Origin: JAVDCA01 sp035293985
Lineage (GTDB): Bacteria > Pseudomonadota > Alphaproteobacteria > Rhizobiales > Xanthobacteraceae
DNA length: 64,000 nt
Assembly (NCBI GenBank): GCA_035293985.1
Contig: DATGLS010000031.1
Coordinates: 186,001-250,000, forward strand
Reading direction: 5' to 3'
Shown one piece after another: positions 1-9,778 of this stretch; position 1 is the stretch's first letter; each line of letters begins with the position of its first letter. Below the pieces are notes generated by a model that made no database searches, had not been told where the DNA came from, and was given only the letters and a program-made list of their open reading frames with translations. A program made the translations under genes and the position numbers.

Positions 1-3000
1 CTGCTGATAGTGCGCGAGCGTATCACTGCCCGAGAAGACGACCTCGTTGCCCTCGGCAGCCACGATGATGTTGGTGCCACCGACGGGCTGGCCGACGACC
101 AGCCCCGCGGCCAGGAGACTATCGCCCGTGAACGAACCGCCGGAGATCGCGACCGTCGCGCTCACGAGGCCGAGGTTGTCGGGATCGGTGATCGTCACGC
201 TCGGCGACAACGTCGTCATCGCCGGCGATTGCTCCTCGGTCCACGCCGCGGTGGTGGTGCCGAGCGACAGCGTCGGCGGGACGTTCACCGCTGCGAGGCT
301 CACGGTCGTGGTCGCCGCCGTGCTCAGGTTGCTCACCCCCGAGCCGTCGTTGAGCACCCAGGTGACCTGGTGACTCGTGACTGCGCCGTAGTCGGTCGGG
401 TTGAGGCTGCTCGAGCCGAACGCGACGGTATCGAGCACCGACTGGTAGTCGGCGAGCGTATCCGCGCCCGACAGGTTCAGCGTCTCGGTCGACGAGTTGT
501 AGCTCGCCGTGATCGCGGTGCCGGCCGTATTGGCGGTGAGCACGTCGCCGTCGCCGGTGAACTTGCCGGTCGTGATCGCGACGGTGGCGCCGGTGAGCTT
601 GAGGCTGTCGGGATCGCCGACCGAGGCGGCGCTCGACAGAACGACCGAGCCGGGCCCCTGCGTGAACTGGGCAACCGTCGCCACATTCGAGAGGGTCGGC
701 GGATCATTGACCGCCGTGATGCTGATGGTGGTGGTCTGCGCCGTGCTCAGGTTGAACGAGCCGGAGCCGTCGTTGAGCACCCAGGTGACCGTGCGGGTCG
801 GGTTCGATCCGTAGTTGGTCGGATTGAGGCTCGTCGAGCTGAACGTGACGGTGTCGAGCACCGACTGGTAGTTCGCGAGCGTGTCCGAGCCGGTGAGGAC
901 GAGTGTCTCGTGGGCGGAATCGTAGCTGACCGTGACGTTGCCGATCGCGGTGGCACCGAGATGGTCGTTGGTGAACCCGCCGCCCGTGATGGCGACGCTC
1001 GCGCCGACGAGCTTGAGGTTGTCGGGGTCGGAGACCGTCACGTTCGGCGACAGCGCGACCGAGGAGCCTTTCTCGGTGTAGCTCGCCGTGGCGGCGACAC
1101 CGGCGAGCGCCGGCGGATCATTGACGTTGGTGACGCTGATCGTCGTGGTGACGAGGTTGCTGAGCTGCTGCCCGCCGTTGGCGGTGCCGCCGCCGTCGTT
1201 GAGCTGCCAGATGATGAGCCGGCTCGGGTCGGAGCCGTAATTGGTCGGGTTCTCGCCGGAGGCGAACGTGACGCTGTCGAGGACGCTCTGATAATGCGCC
1301 AGCGTGTCGGTGCCGGAGAGCGTCAGCGTCTGGGTATTGGAGTCGTAGCTCGCCGCGATCGAGGCCGTGCCGCTCGCCGACAGCAAATCTGCCGCAAGGC
1401 CGCCGGCCGCGATCTGGACCGTCGCGCCGACGAGGTCGAGGGTGTCCGGGTCGCTCACCGACGCGGCGCTCGCGAGCGTGACCGCCCCGCCTTCCTCGAC
1501 GTAGCTTACGGTGGTGTTGGTGCCGCTGAGCACCGGCGGATCGTTGACGGCGACGACGTTGATCGTGCTCGTCGCCGTGCCGACCTGGTTGCCCCCGTTG
1601 GCGGTGCCGCTGCCGTCGTTGAGCGTCCAGGTCACCGTGCGGGTCGGGTCCGACCCGTAATTGGCCGGGTTCTCGCCACCGTTGAAGGTGACGAGCTCGA
1701 GCGCCTGCTGGTAATGCGCCAGCGTATCCGTACCCGAGAAGACGACGTCGCCGTTGCCCGTGAACGTCGCGACGATGCCGGTGCCCGCGATGGTGACGCC
1801 GCTCGTCTGCCCCGCGACCAGCAGCGTATCGCCCGTGAACGCGCCGCCGGTGATGGACACCGTGGCGCTGACGAGGTCGAGGTTGTCGGCGTCTGTGATC
1901 GAGAGGGTCGGCGACAGCGTGGTCGTCGCCGGCGATTGTTCCTCGGTCCACGACGCGGTGCTGGTGCCGAGCGCCAGGGTCGGTGCCTGGTTCACCGGCG
2001 TGATGCTCACGGTCGTGGTGAAGGTCTCGGTGTCCTGGCCGCCATTGGCGGTGCCGCTGGGGTCCTGCACCGTCCAGGTGAGGGTGCGGGTCAGGTCGGA
2101 GCCGTAGTTGGTCGGGTTGGAGCTCGTCGAGTTGAACGTGATGCTGTCGATCACGCTCTGATAGTGCGCGAGCGTGTCGGTGCCGGAGAGGGTCAGCGTT
2201 TCGGTGCTGGCGTTGTAGCTCGCGCTGATCGACGTGCCGGTGGTGCTGAACCCGAGCGTGTCGCCCGTGAAACCGCCGCTCGTGATCGCGACCGTGACGC
2301 CCTTGAGGTCGAGATCGTCCACGTCGACGACCGTCGCGTTGCCCTCGAGCACGGCCGGCGTCGGCCCTTGCGTGTATTGCGCGACCGACACGACATTCGT
2401 CACCGTCGGCGCGTCGTTGACGTTGATGACGCTGATCGTCGACGTGGCGCTCGCGCTCGAGTGGCTCGCGGCGCCGTCGTTCACCGTCCAGGTGACGGTG
2501 CGGGCCGGATCGGCGCCGAAATTGGTCGGGTTCTCGCCGCTCGAGAACTCGACGTGGTCGAGGACGTGCTGGTAGTCGGCGAGTGTGTCGGCGCCGGAGA
2601 GCGTGAGCGTCTCGGTCGAGGAATTGTAGGAATAGGTGATGTCGAGCCCGGTGTAGACACCGCTGGTGAATGCGGCGCCGGCGCTGGTGTCGAACACCAG
2701 GAGCTGGTCGTTGTCGCCCGTGAACGTGCCGCCCGTGAGCGCCACCGTCGCGCTCACCAAGGTGGTGCCGTTGGTGTCCGACAGCGCGACCGAGGGCGAC
2801 AGCGTCGTCGCCGGTCCTTCCTCGGTCCAGGTCGCGGTCGCGGCCGGGCCGACGAGCGGGCCCTGCTGCAGCGTCACGGTGGTGAGCTGGGGCGTGCTCT
2901 GGTTGAAAGAGCCCGAGCCGTCATTGAGCACCCAGCTGATCGTGCGGGTTGGATCGGCGCCGGCATTGGTCGGGTCCGCGGCCGACGTGTTGAACGTCAC

Positions 3001-6000
3001 GGTGTCGAGCACGGACTGATAGTGCGCGAGCGTGTCGGAGCCGGTGAGGTGCAGCGTCTCGGTCGTGCTGTCGTAGCTCACCGTGATGTTGCCGACCGGG
3101 ATGGCGGCGAGCGTGTCATGATCGCCCGCGAACGTGCCGCCGGTGATCGACACGGTGGCGGCGACGAGATCGAGGCTGTCCGGGTCGGTGACGCTCACCG
3201 CGTTCGACAGCGTCACCGTGGCCGACGGGGCGGCCGATACGCCCGAGGCGACGTTGGACAGCGTCGGCGGGTCGTTCACCGCCGTGACGTTGATCGTCGA
3301 GGTCGCGGTGCCGAGGTTGTTCGAGCCGGAGCCGTCGTTGAGCGTCCACACGACGGTGCGGGTCGGATCGGAGCCGTAGCTCGTCGGGTTGAGGCTCGTG
3401 TTGTTGAAGGTCACCGAGTCGAGCACCGACTGGTAGTGCGCGAGCGAATCGGAGCCGGTGAGCGTGAGCACCTCGGTGGTCGAGTTGTAGCTGGCCGCGA
3501 TGCTGGTGCCGGCCGTGCTGAACGTGAGCTGGTCGCCATCGTTCGCAAAGGTCCCACCGGTGAGCGCGACGGTCGCGCTCACGAGACTCTGGTCGTCCGG
3601 GTCGGCAACCGCGGCCGCGCCCGACAGCGTCACGGCGGCGCCCTTCTCGGTGAAGGTCGCGTTCGCGGTTCCGCTGAGCGTCGGCGGGTCGTTGACGTTG
3701 ATGACGCTGAGCGTCGTGGTCGAGATCGCGCTGGTGTCGCTGCCGCCGTTCGCCGTGCCGCTCGGGTCCTGCACCTGCCAGGTGAGCGTGCGGGTCGTGT
3801 CCGCGCCGAAGTTGGTCGGGTTCTCGCCGGCGTTGAAGCTGACCTCGTCGAGCAGAGTCTGGTAGTGCGCGAGCGTGTCGGTGCCGGTGAGCGTCAGCGT
3901 CTCGGTCGTCGAGTTGTAGGAGATGGTGACCGTGTTGCTGCCGATGGCGATCGTGCCGCCACTGACGCCATTGACCGCGAGCCTGTCGCCGTCGCCCGCG
4001 AACGTGCCGCCCGTGATCTTCACGGTCGCCGACGACAGGTTCACGTCGTCGACGTCGGTCACCGTCGCGGACGGCGAGAGCGTCACCTGGCCGCCCTCTT
4101 CGGTGAAGCTCGCCGTCGTCGCGACGTTCGACAGCGTCGGCGGATCGTTGACGCTAGTGACGCTGATCGTGCTCGTCGCCGTGCCGATCTGGCTGCCGCC
4201 GTTGGCGGTACCGCCGCCGTCGTTGAGCGTCCAGGTGAGCGTGCGGGTCGGGTCGGAGCCGAAGTCGGTCGGGTTCTCGCCGCCGCTGAAGGTGACCAGC
4301 TCGAGCGCCTGCTGGTAATCGGCCAGCGTGTCGGAGCCCGTGAAGGTGATGACGCCATTGCCGGCGAAGATCGGCGTGATGTTGGTGCCGGCGATGACGA
4401 CGCCGCTGGTCTGCCCGGCGGCCAGCAGGCTGTCGCCCGTGAACGCGCCGCCGGTGATCGAGACGGTCGCGCTCACGAGGTCGAGGCTGTCGGCGTCGGT
4501 GATCGAGACGGTCGGCGACAGCGTCGTCGCCGCGGTTTCCTCGGTCCACGACACGGTGCTGGCGCTGAGCGCCAGCGTCGGCGGATCGTTGACGTTGGTG
4601 ACGTTGAGCGTCGTCGTGACGGAGGTCGTGTCGACGCCGCCGAGGGCGGTGCCGCTCGGATCCTGCAGCGTCCAGGTGAGCGTACGGGTGGTGTTCGCGC
4701 CGAAGTTGGTCGGGTTCTCGCCGGCGTTGAAGGTCACGCGGTCGAGCAGGAACTGGTAGTGGGCGAGCGTGTCGGTGCCGGTCAGCGTCAGCGTCTCGGT
4801 CGCGGAGTTGTAGGATACCGAGATGTTGTTGAAGGTGCCGTTGTTGATCCCATCGGCCGCGAGCAGATCGCCATCATTCGCAAACGTGCCGCCGACGATC
4901 GCGACGGTCGCGCTCTTGAGGTCGAGGTCGTCCGGATCGGTGACCGAGGCAGCGCTCGACAGCGTGGCGGCGCCGCCCTCCTCGAGGAAGCCCGCGGTCG
5001 CCGCGACCGACAAACTTGGCGGATCGTTGACGCCAACCACCGTGACCGTCTCGGTCTGTGCCGCACTGTTGAGCAGGCCGTCATTGACGGCCCAGCTCAG
5101 GGTCCGCGTGGTGTCTGAACCGTAATCGGTCGGATTGTCGCTCGTCGAGGTGAACTGCACCGACTGGAGTGCGGTCTGATAGTCCGCGAAGGTGTCGGTG
5201 CCCGTGAAGGTGAGCACGCCGGACGACGAATTGTAGCTGCCCGTGATGTTGTTGTTGTTGGTGAAGCTCAGCTGGTCGCCGGCGAAGAAGCCGCCGATCG
5301 AGACGGTGGCGCGAACGACGACGGTATTGTCGGCATCGCCGGCAGTCGCGCCGGTGATCAGCCCGACCGGCGTGTTGTGCGACGAGGCCGGATTTAGGCT
5401 GCTTTCGGTGAAAGTCGGATTGGTCGCCGTGATCGAAAGCGTCGGCGCGGCGTCGACCGAGAGATCGAGCGGGGTGGGATCATCGGGCTGCGACGCCAGG
5501 CTCTCGAACTGGGTCGGCGTCCCGCCCGACAGACTGCCGACCCAGATCGTGCCGCCGGTGCCGCCCGAATTGATGACCGTGACGTAGTACTCGTTGGTGG
5601 CGTAATCGATCTGGAGCGAGGTCAGGGTGCCGGTCGGTCCGTGCACGCCGTCTTGCCGAAACAGCGTGGTAATGGTTTGGGTGCTCGGGTCGAGCTCGAA
5701 TATGCCGCCTTCCGCCGGATGGGTCCCACCCAATGTCTGGGTGGTGAAAAAGATCTTGCCGTTCAGGGGGTCTGCCGCACGCTCGGCGGCGGTTTCGCCG
5801 GGCTTGGAATAGACGGTGAAGCCCGGGGTGCCGAGGGCCGCCATCGCCCCCAGGGTGTTCGAAACGTCCATGAGCTTCTGGATCGAAACCGACGTGCTGC
5901 TCGCCGAGAAGGTCGTGCCCGACGTCTCGTAGATAGAGTTCGTCTGGGTTACATTGTGATGGACATGGTCCTGAGATGTAAGAGGACTCGGCGGCGACTG

Positions 6001-7188
6001 TGTCGGGAACACGACGCCGTTTTTCGTCGTGGTAGTGGTATTGACCTGGTGCGAACTGATGAAGTAGGCGACGTGATCCGGCAGGTCGAGGGCGAGGCCC
6101 TCGATGGGTACGGTTGCAGTGTTGTCGAGCGTGGTGACGGTGCCGGTACTACCGCTGTAGCTGTTCTTGTAAAAGCTCGTCCCGTCGACGAAAAAGACCT
6201 GCTGCGACGCAGGGTCGAGCGCAATGCCTGTCAGCTCGTTTGACTGGCGACTGGCGCTGGTATCGGTCCACAACGTCGTGTAGGTCGGCGTCCCGGTCGG
6301 ATTGCCAAGAACGCTCGAGAGCGAACCTTCGAGCAGCTCGGTCGGCGAGCTCGTCTCACTCTGCGAGCCGATGAAATATTTCTGGTCCTGGGTATCGAGC
6401 CGGATCATGTCCAGCTTGTCGATCTTGTTCGCGGCCGAGGGATTGTTGCTGCTGGTCGGCGTGAACAGGTCGCTGAACTGATTGCCGCCCGTCGGCGGGA
6501 TGTCGCTCGGGGCCGACGCGACGCCGGTGCCGGTGTCGTCGGAATCCTCGATGATATTCTCGTCTGCGGCCGCGGATCCGATGACCCACACCTCGCTGGT
6601 CGGCACCGACAGCGTGCCGGAGAATTGTGCCTCGGCCGCTGCCGTGAATGGATTGGCGACCTTCGCGGTCGGTGTCGCGGCGGTCGATCCGGACTGGCTC
6701 GCGGCCGGGCTCGCCAGGGCGTCGAGCGTCCAGTTCTCGCCGGACGCGGTCTGACCGATGTCCTGGGTCGAGGCGGCGACCGGCGCACCACCGACATAGG
6801 ATGAGAGGTCGGCGATGAACTGCTGGCCGGCCGTGCCGCCCGCGGTGTTGCAGGAGTAGAGCTGGAGGTCACCGCCGGGCGCGAGCGCGGCGCCGATCTG
6901 CGACAGCGCAGCCGCATGGCTCGACAGGTCGCCGTCGTTGAGGACGGTCGAGCCGAGATCGATCGCGCCGGCGTCACCGTGGCCGACGATGGAGATCGAC
7001 GACAGGTTGGTGAGGTTGTTGGCGGCGAGGATGCTGGCGATCTGCTGGACGCCGTCGCTCGTGGGATCGATCACGAACGCGACCTCGCCGGGCGCAAGCC
7101 CGCTGAGCAGGTCGGCAATGTCCGGAACGTTGGAATCGATGAAGACGACCTGTTGCGGCGCATTCGAATCCGCGTCAGAACTCGTCAT
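1..7188 (-). CDS. Giant DUF4347 repeat protein, adhesin-like (C-terminus beyond the window)
   Basis: The frame is open from the ATG at 7188 to base 1, giving at least 2396 residues with no stop. A GGGAG Shine-Dalgarno lies seven bases before the ATG. Residues 1-150 match DUF4347: VVFID near the start, a VGHGDAG block and an LYSCNT block. There is no classical signal peptide, as is usual when DUF4347 opens very large secreted proteins. Residues about 195-575 look like beta-propeller repeats (for example GIALDP). From residue about 576 on, the protein is a tandem array of 135-150 residue units, each holding a WTEE-like start, LSPS, a DPDNLDLVSATV-type block, GTDTLAHYQ, NPTNYGSDPTRT and a VNDPPTLS junction. 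These resemble cadherin/VCBS-type extracellular repeats. The likely role is a cell-surface or secreted adhesin, probably exported by a type I system whose signal would lie in the missing C-terminus. Neighbouring modification enzymes and collar proteins fit a surface role. Confidence 0.85.
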   Translation of the reverse strand, partial: MTSSDADSNAPQQVVFIDSNVPDIADLLSGLAPGEVAFVIDPTSDGVQQIASILAANNLTNLSSISIVGHGDAGAIDLGSTVLNDGDLSSHAAALSQIGAALAPGGDLQLYSCNTAGGTAGQQFIADLSSYVGGAPVAASTQDIGQTASGENWTLDALASPAASQSGSTAATPTAKVANPFTAAAEAQFSGTLSVPTSEVWVIGSAAADENIIEDSDDTGTGVASAPSDIPPTGGNQFSDLFTPTSSNNPSAANKIDKLDMIRLDTQDQKYFIGSQSETSSPTELLEGSLSSVLGNPTGTPTYTTLWTDTSASRQSNELTGIALDPASQQVFFVDGTSFYKNSYSGSTGTVTTLDNTATVPIEGLALDLPDHVAYFISSHQVNTTTTTKNGVVFPTQSPPSPLTSQDHVHHNVTQTNSIYETSGTTFSASSTSVSIQKLMDVSNTLGAMAALGTPGFTVYSKPGETAAERAADPLNGKIFFTTQTLGGTHPAEGGIFELDPSTQTITTLFRQDGVHGPTGTLTSLQIDYATNEYYVTVINSGGTGGTIWVGSLSGGTPTQFESLASQPDDPTPLDLSVDAAPTLSITATNPTFTESSLNPASSHNTPVGLITGATAGDADNTVVVRATVSIGGFFAGDQLSFTNNNNITGSYNSSSGVLTFTGTDTFADYQTALQSVQFTSTSDNPTDYGSDTTRTLSWAVNDGLLNSAAQTETVTVVGVNDPPSLSVAATAGFLEEGGAATLSSAASVTDPDDLDLKSATVAIVGGTFANDGDLLAADGINNGTFNNISVSYNSATETLTLTGTDTLAHYQFLLDRVTFNAGENPTNFGANTTRTLTWTLQDPSGTALGGVDTTSVTTTLNVTNVNDPPTLALSASTVSWTEETAATTLSPTVSITDADSLDLVSATVSITGGAFTGDSLLAAGQTSGVVIAGTNITPIFAGNGVITFTGSDTLADYQQALELVTFSGGENPTDFGSDPTRTLTWTLNDGGGTANGGSQIGTATSTISVTSVNDPPTLSNVATTASFTEEGGQVTLSPSATVTDVDDVNLSSATVKITGGTFAGDGDRLAVNGVSGGTIAIGSNTVTISYNSTTETLTLTGTDTLAHYQTLLDEVSFNAGENPTNFGADTTRTLTWQVQDPSGTANGGSDTSAISTTTLSVINVNDPPTLSGTANATFTEKGAAVTLSGAAAVADPDDQSLVSATVALTGGTFANDGDQLTFSTAGTSIAASYNSTTEVLTLTGSDSLAHYQSVLDSVTFNNTSLNPTSYGSDPTRTVVWTLNDGSGSNNLGTATSTINVTAVNDPPTLSNVASGVSAAPSATVTLSNAVSVTDPDSLDLVAATVSITGGTFAGDHDTLAAIPVGNITVSYDSTTETLHLTGSDTLAHYQSVLDTVTFNTSAADPTNAGADPTRTISWVLNDGSGSFNQSTPQLTTVTLQQGPLVGPAATATWTEEGPATTLSPSVALSDTNGTTLVSATVALTGGTFTGDNDQLLVFDTSAGAAFTSGVYTGLDITYSYNSSTETLTLSGADTLADYQHVLDHVEFSSGENPTNFGADPARTVTWTVNDGAASHSSASATSTISVINVNDAPTVTNVVSVAQYTQGPTPAVLEGNATVVDVDDLDLKGVTVAITSGGFTGDTLGFSTTGTSISASYNASTETLTLSGTDTLAHYQSVIDSITFNSTSSNPTNYGSDLTRTLTWTVQDPSGTANGGQDTETFTTTVSITPVNQAPTLALGTSTASWTEEQSPATTTLSPTLSITDADNLDLVSATVSITGGAFTGDTLLVAGQTSGVTIAGTGIVATFTGNGDVVFSGTDTLAHYQQALELVTFNGGENPANYGSDPTRTVTWTLNDGSGTANGGNQVGTATSTINVVAVNDPPVLSGTNTTVSYVEEGGAVTLASAASVSDPDTLDLVGATVQIAAGGLAADLLSASGTASIAASYDSNTQTLTLSGTDTLAHYQSVLDSVTFASGENPTNYGSDPSRLIIWQLNDGGGTANGGQQLSNLVTTTISVTNVNDPPALAGVAATASYTEKGSSVALSPNVTVSDPDNLKLVGASVAITGGGFTNDHLGATAIGNVTVSYDSAHETLVLTGSDTLANYQSVLDTVTFSSTSLNPTNYGSNPTRTVTWVLNDGSGSFNLSTAQTTTISITAVNDPPTLSNVATVAQFTQGPGSVVLSSAASVGDPDSLKLTGATVAITTGKFTGDGDVLTANTAGTAITASYNSSTETLNLSGADTLADYQSVLDTVAFGSSSLNPTDYGAVTSHQVTWVLNDGSGVSNLSTAATTTVSLAAVNVPPTLSLGTTTAAWTEEQSPAMTTLSPSVTITDPDNLGLVSATVAISGGSFTGDSLLAAGLVVGQPVGGTNIIVAAEGNEVVFSGSDTLAHYQQ
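272..5460 (-). repeat. Tandem 405-453 bp repeats inside the giant gene
   Basis: Junction sequences encoding VNDPPTLS or variants recur near positions 5442, 5017, 4578, 4138, 3685, 3262, 2855, 2405, 1985, 1537, 1113, 697 and 272. That defines twelve complete units and the start of another. Spacing varies from about 407 to 453 bp because some units carry an extra block of roughly ten residues (TANGG plus Q-G-T). Units near 1560-1960 and 4150-4590 are very alike, which suggests recent internal duplication. Confidence 0.85.
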
Positions 7189-7477
7189 TTTTCACTCCCG
7201 CCCAACCGATCCGCCGCATGCGCGGCGCCCGGGTACTGTTTGAAAAATCCCTGCCGGTCCAATCGGCCTGAGCGTTTTTACCCTTGTAAGCTCAGGTTGT
7301 TGTCAGGCTGGACGCTAGCAGGCCGCGCGTCCCCTGACAATCAATTCAGCGCAGCTTGCGAAGGTCTGGTTAACCACGTTTCGACATATCCTAGAAGAGC
7401 GTTTTCGCACACTCTCGCCGTTTGATGTCGTTTTTGCGTCGACACGCTAACGGCGAGGTGTCGCGCTCGATCGAGTA
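7189..7477. promoter_or_regulatory. Intergenic region upstream of the giant gene, with two inverted repeats
   Basis: This 289 bp stretch separates the TPR-sulfotransferase stop from the giant gene start and has no convincing gene. It contains a bipartite hairpin at 7414-7457: outer arms ctcgccgtt and aacggcgag, inner arms tgtcg and cgaca. A second inverted repeat lies at 7267-7296 (cctgagc and gctcagg). The first lies just after the sulfotransferase stop and could end or attenuate its transcript. The second lies in the likely promoter of the giant gene. Neither has a run of T residues after it. Confidence 0.45.
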
Positions 7478-9286
7478 TCAACCGCTTCGCACACTTGTTC
7501 CCGTTGGACCCCCATTGAGCGCGGCGATCAGCGGCCCGAGCCACGGCTCGTAGTCACGCCAGCGACCGATCGAGCGCGTGAAGATCGGCTCGCGCACCTG
7601 CAGCACGCTAGCGGTGCGCACCGCGCGCGGCGTCTCGTGGAAGGCGAGACAGCGCGGGTCCCAATCCAGGCCGCAGAACTCGACGATTCGCCGCGCGTGA
7701 TTCTCGAAATCGGCGACGAGCTCCTCGTACTGGACCTCGAGCATGACGCCGGGCGGCAGCACGGCGCGCCAGTGCGCCATCAACGCCTCATAGGAGCGGT
7801 AGTGGCGGCCAAGCGTGCCCAGATCGGCTGTGAAGGACTTGATCCCGAAATTATGCGAAAAGCAGGACACGCAAGTATCGAGCGGATCGCGCCGCGCATG
7901 GATGATCCGGGCATTCGGCAGCGTCATGTGGATGAGGCCGAGGTAAAGGTAATTGCCCGGCATCTTGTCGGTTACCCGCTCGGCGGTCGGCGCCCGGGAC
8001 TGCAGGTGCTCGACGTAGCGCGCGCCGAACTGTCGCAACTGCTCCGCCGACAAGTGATTGGCGATCTCGGGAAAGCACTCCTCCACGCGCCGGCCGCGAA
8101 ACGCCTTGGTCGCCCGCGGCAGGAAGCGCAACTCGCCGGCGCCGAAGACGCGCGGATGGCTCGCCAGGGTTTGCTCGATCAGGGTCGAGCCCGATCGCGG
8201 CATGCTGACGATGAGGATCGGCAGCGGCGACGGATCGCCGGCGCCGGGCTGCCGCCGCAGCAGGTCGGCGGTGAACACCTTCTCGATGTGCCGCATCATG
8301 TCGAGCTGCGCGCGCTCGTTGTATTCGTCGAGGCGATGTCTGATGGCGTTGCCCTGGAGGAGATGCTCGAATGCAGCCGCATGGCGGCCGAGGTCGGCGT
8401 AGGCCTTCCCCAAGGCAAAGTGCAGCGCCGCTTGCTGGTCGTCGCCATATGTCTCCATCCGCCGCGCCAGATCTTCCATCGCGGCGAGCTGCGGATCGTC
8501 GGCACGGAAGCGCTTGGTCTCCGCCAGCGAGCGATGAAACGTCGGCGCGGTGGGGGCGAGCTCGACCGCCTTCGCGAATGACTGGCGCGAGTCCTGCAGT
8601 CGGCCCAACGCTTGCTGCGTCAAGCCAAGGCCATGGTGCGCGTCGGCGGAGGCCGGGTCGAGAACGAGGGCGCGCTCGTAGCACGCAAGCCCCTGCTCGG
8701 TCTGGTCGCTCGCGTGCAGCGAGAAGCCGAGCCCGCACAGGGCCGCGACCCAATCCGGCCTGCCGGCCAGCGCCTTGCGGTAATGCTCCGCGGCCTCCTC
8801 GTGGCGCTCCTGCTTGGCCAGGGCGCCCGCCAGGTGGAACTCGGCGGTCGGATAGTCCGGCCGCAGCGCAATCGCCTGCTTGAATTGGCGTATCGCTTCG
8901 CCGACGCGGTCCTCCGCCCTGAGTGCGTTGCCCAGATTGTAATGGGCGGTCGCAAAGCCCGGATCGAGCGAGATCGCCTTCTCGAAATGCGTAATGGCTT
9001 CGCGGGGCCGGCCGAGCGAGGCGACCGCCGTGCCGAGATCGTTGTGGGCCTCGGCCGAGTGCGGATTAAGCAACACGGCCTTCTCGAGCGGCGCCAGCGC
9101 TTCCTGGGGCGCGTTGCGCTCGAGCAGAAGCACGCCGAGGGCATGCAGGCTGTCGAAGTGTTCCGGGTCGGACGCGAGCACCGCGCGATAGAGCCGCTCC
9201 GCGTCGGCGGGCCGCTTGGCCTCGCGCAGCATGGCCGCGACCGCCAGAGCCTGCGCGGGCATCAGCCGGTTCGTCGAGTTTTGCAT
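7478..9286 (-). CDS. TPR-repeat sulfotransferase family protein
   Basis: A 602-residue protein with two halves. Residues about 10-310 are tandem TPRs with typical motifs (AEAHNDLGTAVASLG, AHYNLGNALR). Residues about 350-570 are a PAPS-type sulfotransferase domain: SMPRSGSTLIEQ is the 5'-phosphosulfate loop, and IIHARRDPLDTCVS is the 3'-phosphate site. The family transfers sulfate from PAPS to an acceptor; the TPRs would bind the acceptor protein. The target is unknown, but the next gene downstream is the giant exported repeat protein. I chose the ATG at 9286, just before the TPR region. An upstream ATG at 9364 would add 26 residues of low-complexity sequence, and neither has a strong ribosome site. 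It faces the DUF6916-like gene across 149 bp. Confidence 0.85.
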   Translation of the reverse strand: MQNSTNRLMPAQALAVAAMLREAKRPADAERLYRAVLASDPEHFDSLHALGVLLLERNAPQEALAPLEKAVLLNPHSAEAHNDLGTAVASLGRPREAITHFEKAISLDPGFATAHYNLGNALRAEDRVGEAIRQFKQAIALRPDYPTAEFHLAGALAKQERHEEAAEHYRKALAGRPDWVAALCGLGFSLHASDQTEQGLACYERALVLDPASADAHHGLGLTQQALGRLQDSRQSFAKAVELAPTAPTFHRSLAETKRFRADDPQLAAMEDLARRMETYGDDQQAALHFALGKAYADLGRHAAAFEHLLQGNAIRHRLDEYNERAQLDMMRHIEKVFTADLLRRQPGAGDPSPLPILIVSMPRSGSTLIEQTLASHPRVFGAGELRFLPRATKAFRGRRVEECFPEIANHLSAEQLRQFGARYVEHLQSRAPTAERVTDKMPGNYLYLGLIHMTLPNARIIHARRDPLDTCVSCFSHNFGIKSFTADLGTLGRHYRSYEALMAHWRAVLPPGVMLEVQYEELVADFENHARRIVEFCGLDWDPRCLAFHETPRAVRTASVLQVREPIFTRSIGRWRDYEPWLGPLIAALNGGPTGTSVRSG

Positions 9287-9435
9287 GTCGGTCGCGACTA
9301 TAGATTTTTTGGCAAGCAAAATCACCATCTGCCGCAGATGCGCGCGGGCCCTCGCTGCGAGCACAGCGGCAGCTCCGTTGTTGGTCGTCCGGTCAGGCGC
9401 TACAAGTCATCGACGAGGGTGAAGGAACAGCCGCG

Positions 9436-9729
9436 ATGGACATTCTGACGATCGAGCACTTCAAGCCGCACACCGGCAAGACCGTTCGCTTCAGGGGGAC
9501 GCCCTATGCGTTCGTGCTCGATCGGGTGGAGGGCGAGGCCGGTCCCCCACCCGCTGGCTTCAGCCGCGCTCCGTTCACGGTGATCTTCCGTGGGCCCTCG
9601 AAGACCGACGTGATGCGCGCCGGCATCTACGAGTGCGAGATCGAGGGCGGGCCGACATACAGCCTGCACGTCATGCCGATCCATACGGCCCGCGCCGATC
9701 GCCAGGAGTATCAATCCGCGTTCAACTGA
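9436..9729 (+). CDS. Small DUF6916-like protein
   Basis: A 97-residue protein beginning MDILTIEHFKPHTGKT and containing an APFTVIFRGP strand and an ECEIEGGPTYSLHVMP strand. It looks like a compact all-beta domain. A GAAGGA ribosome site lies about 10 bases before the ATG. It matches my recollection of the DUF6916 family, small proteins often found beside tail-collar genes; that family name is from memory. It converges on the first collar set, 49 bp away, which supports a shared role. There is no signal peptide or membrane segment. Function unknown; it could be a chaperone or a fibre-associated factor. Confidence 0.7.
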   Translation: MDILTIEHFKPHTGKTVRFRGTPYAFVLDRVEGEAGPPPAGFSRAPFTVIFRGPSKTDVMRAGIYECEIEGGPTYSLHVMPIHTARADRQEYQSAFN

Positions 9730-9778
9730 TGGGCGGCACGCGCGTCGGCGCGGGCGCATTTCGCCTCGTTCCCCCCGC

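Noticed and set aside
10..5118. Plus-strand frame of 1702 codons, arginine-rich
   Set aside because: It is antisense to the giant DUF4347 gene. Its composition is biased to Arg, Gly and Val, with no domain, and it arises from the high GC of the repeat array.
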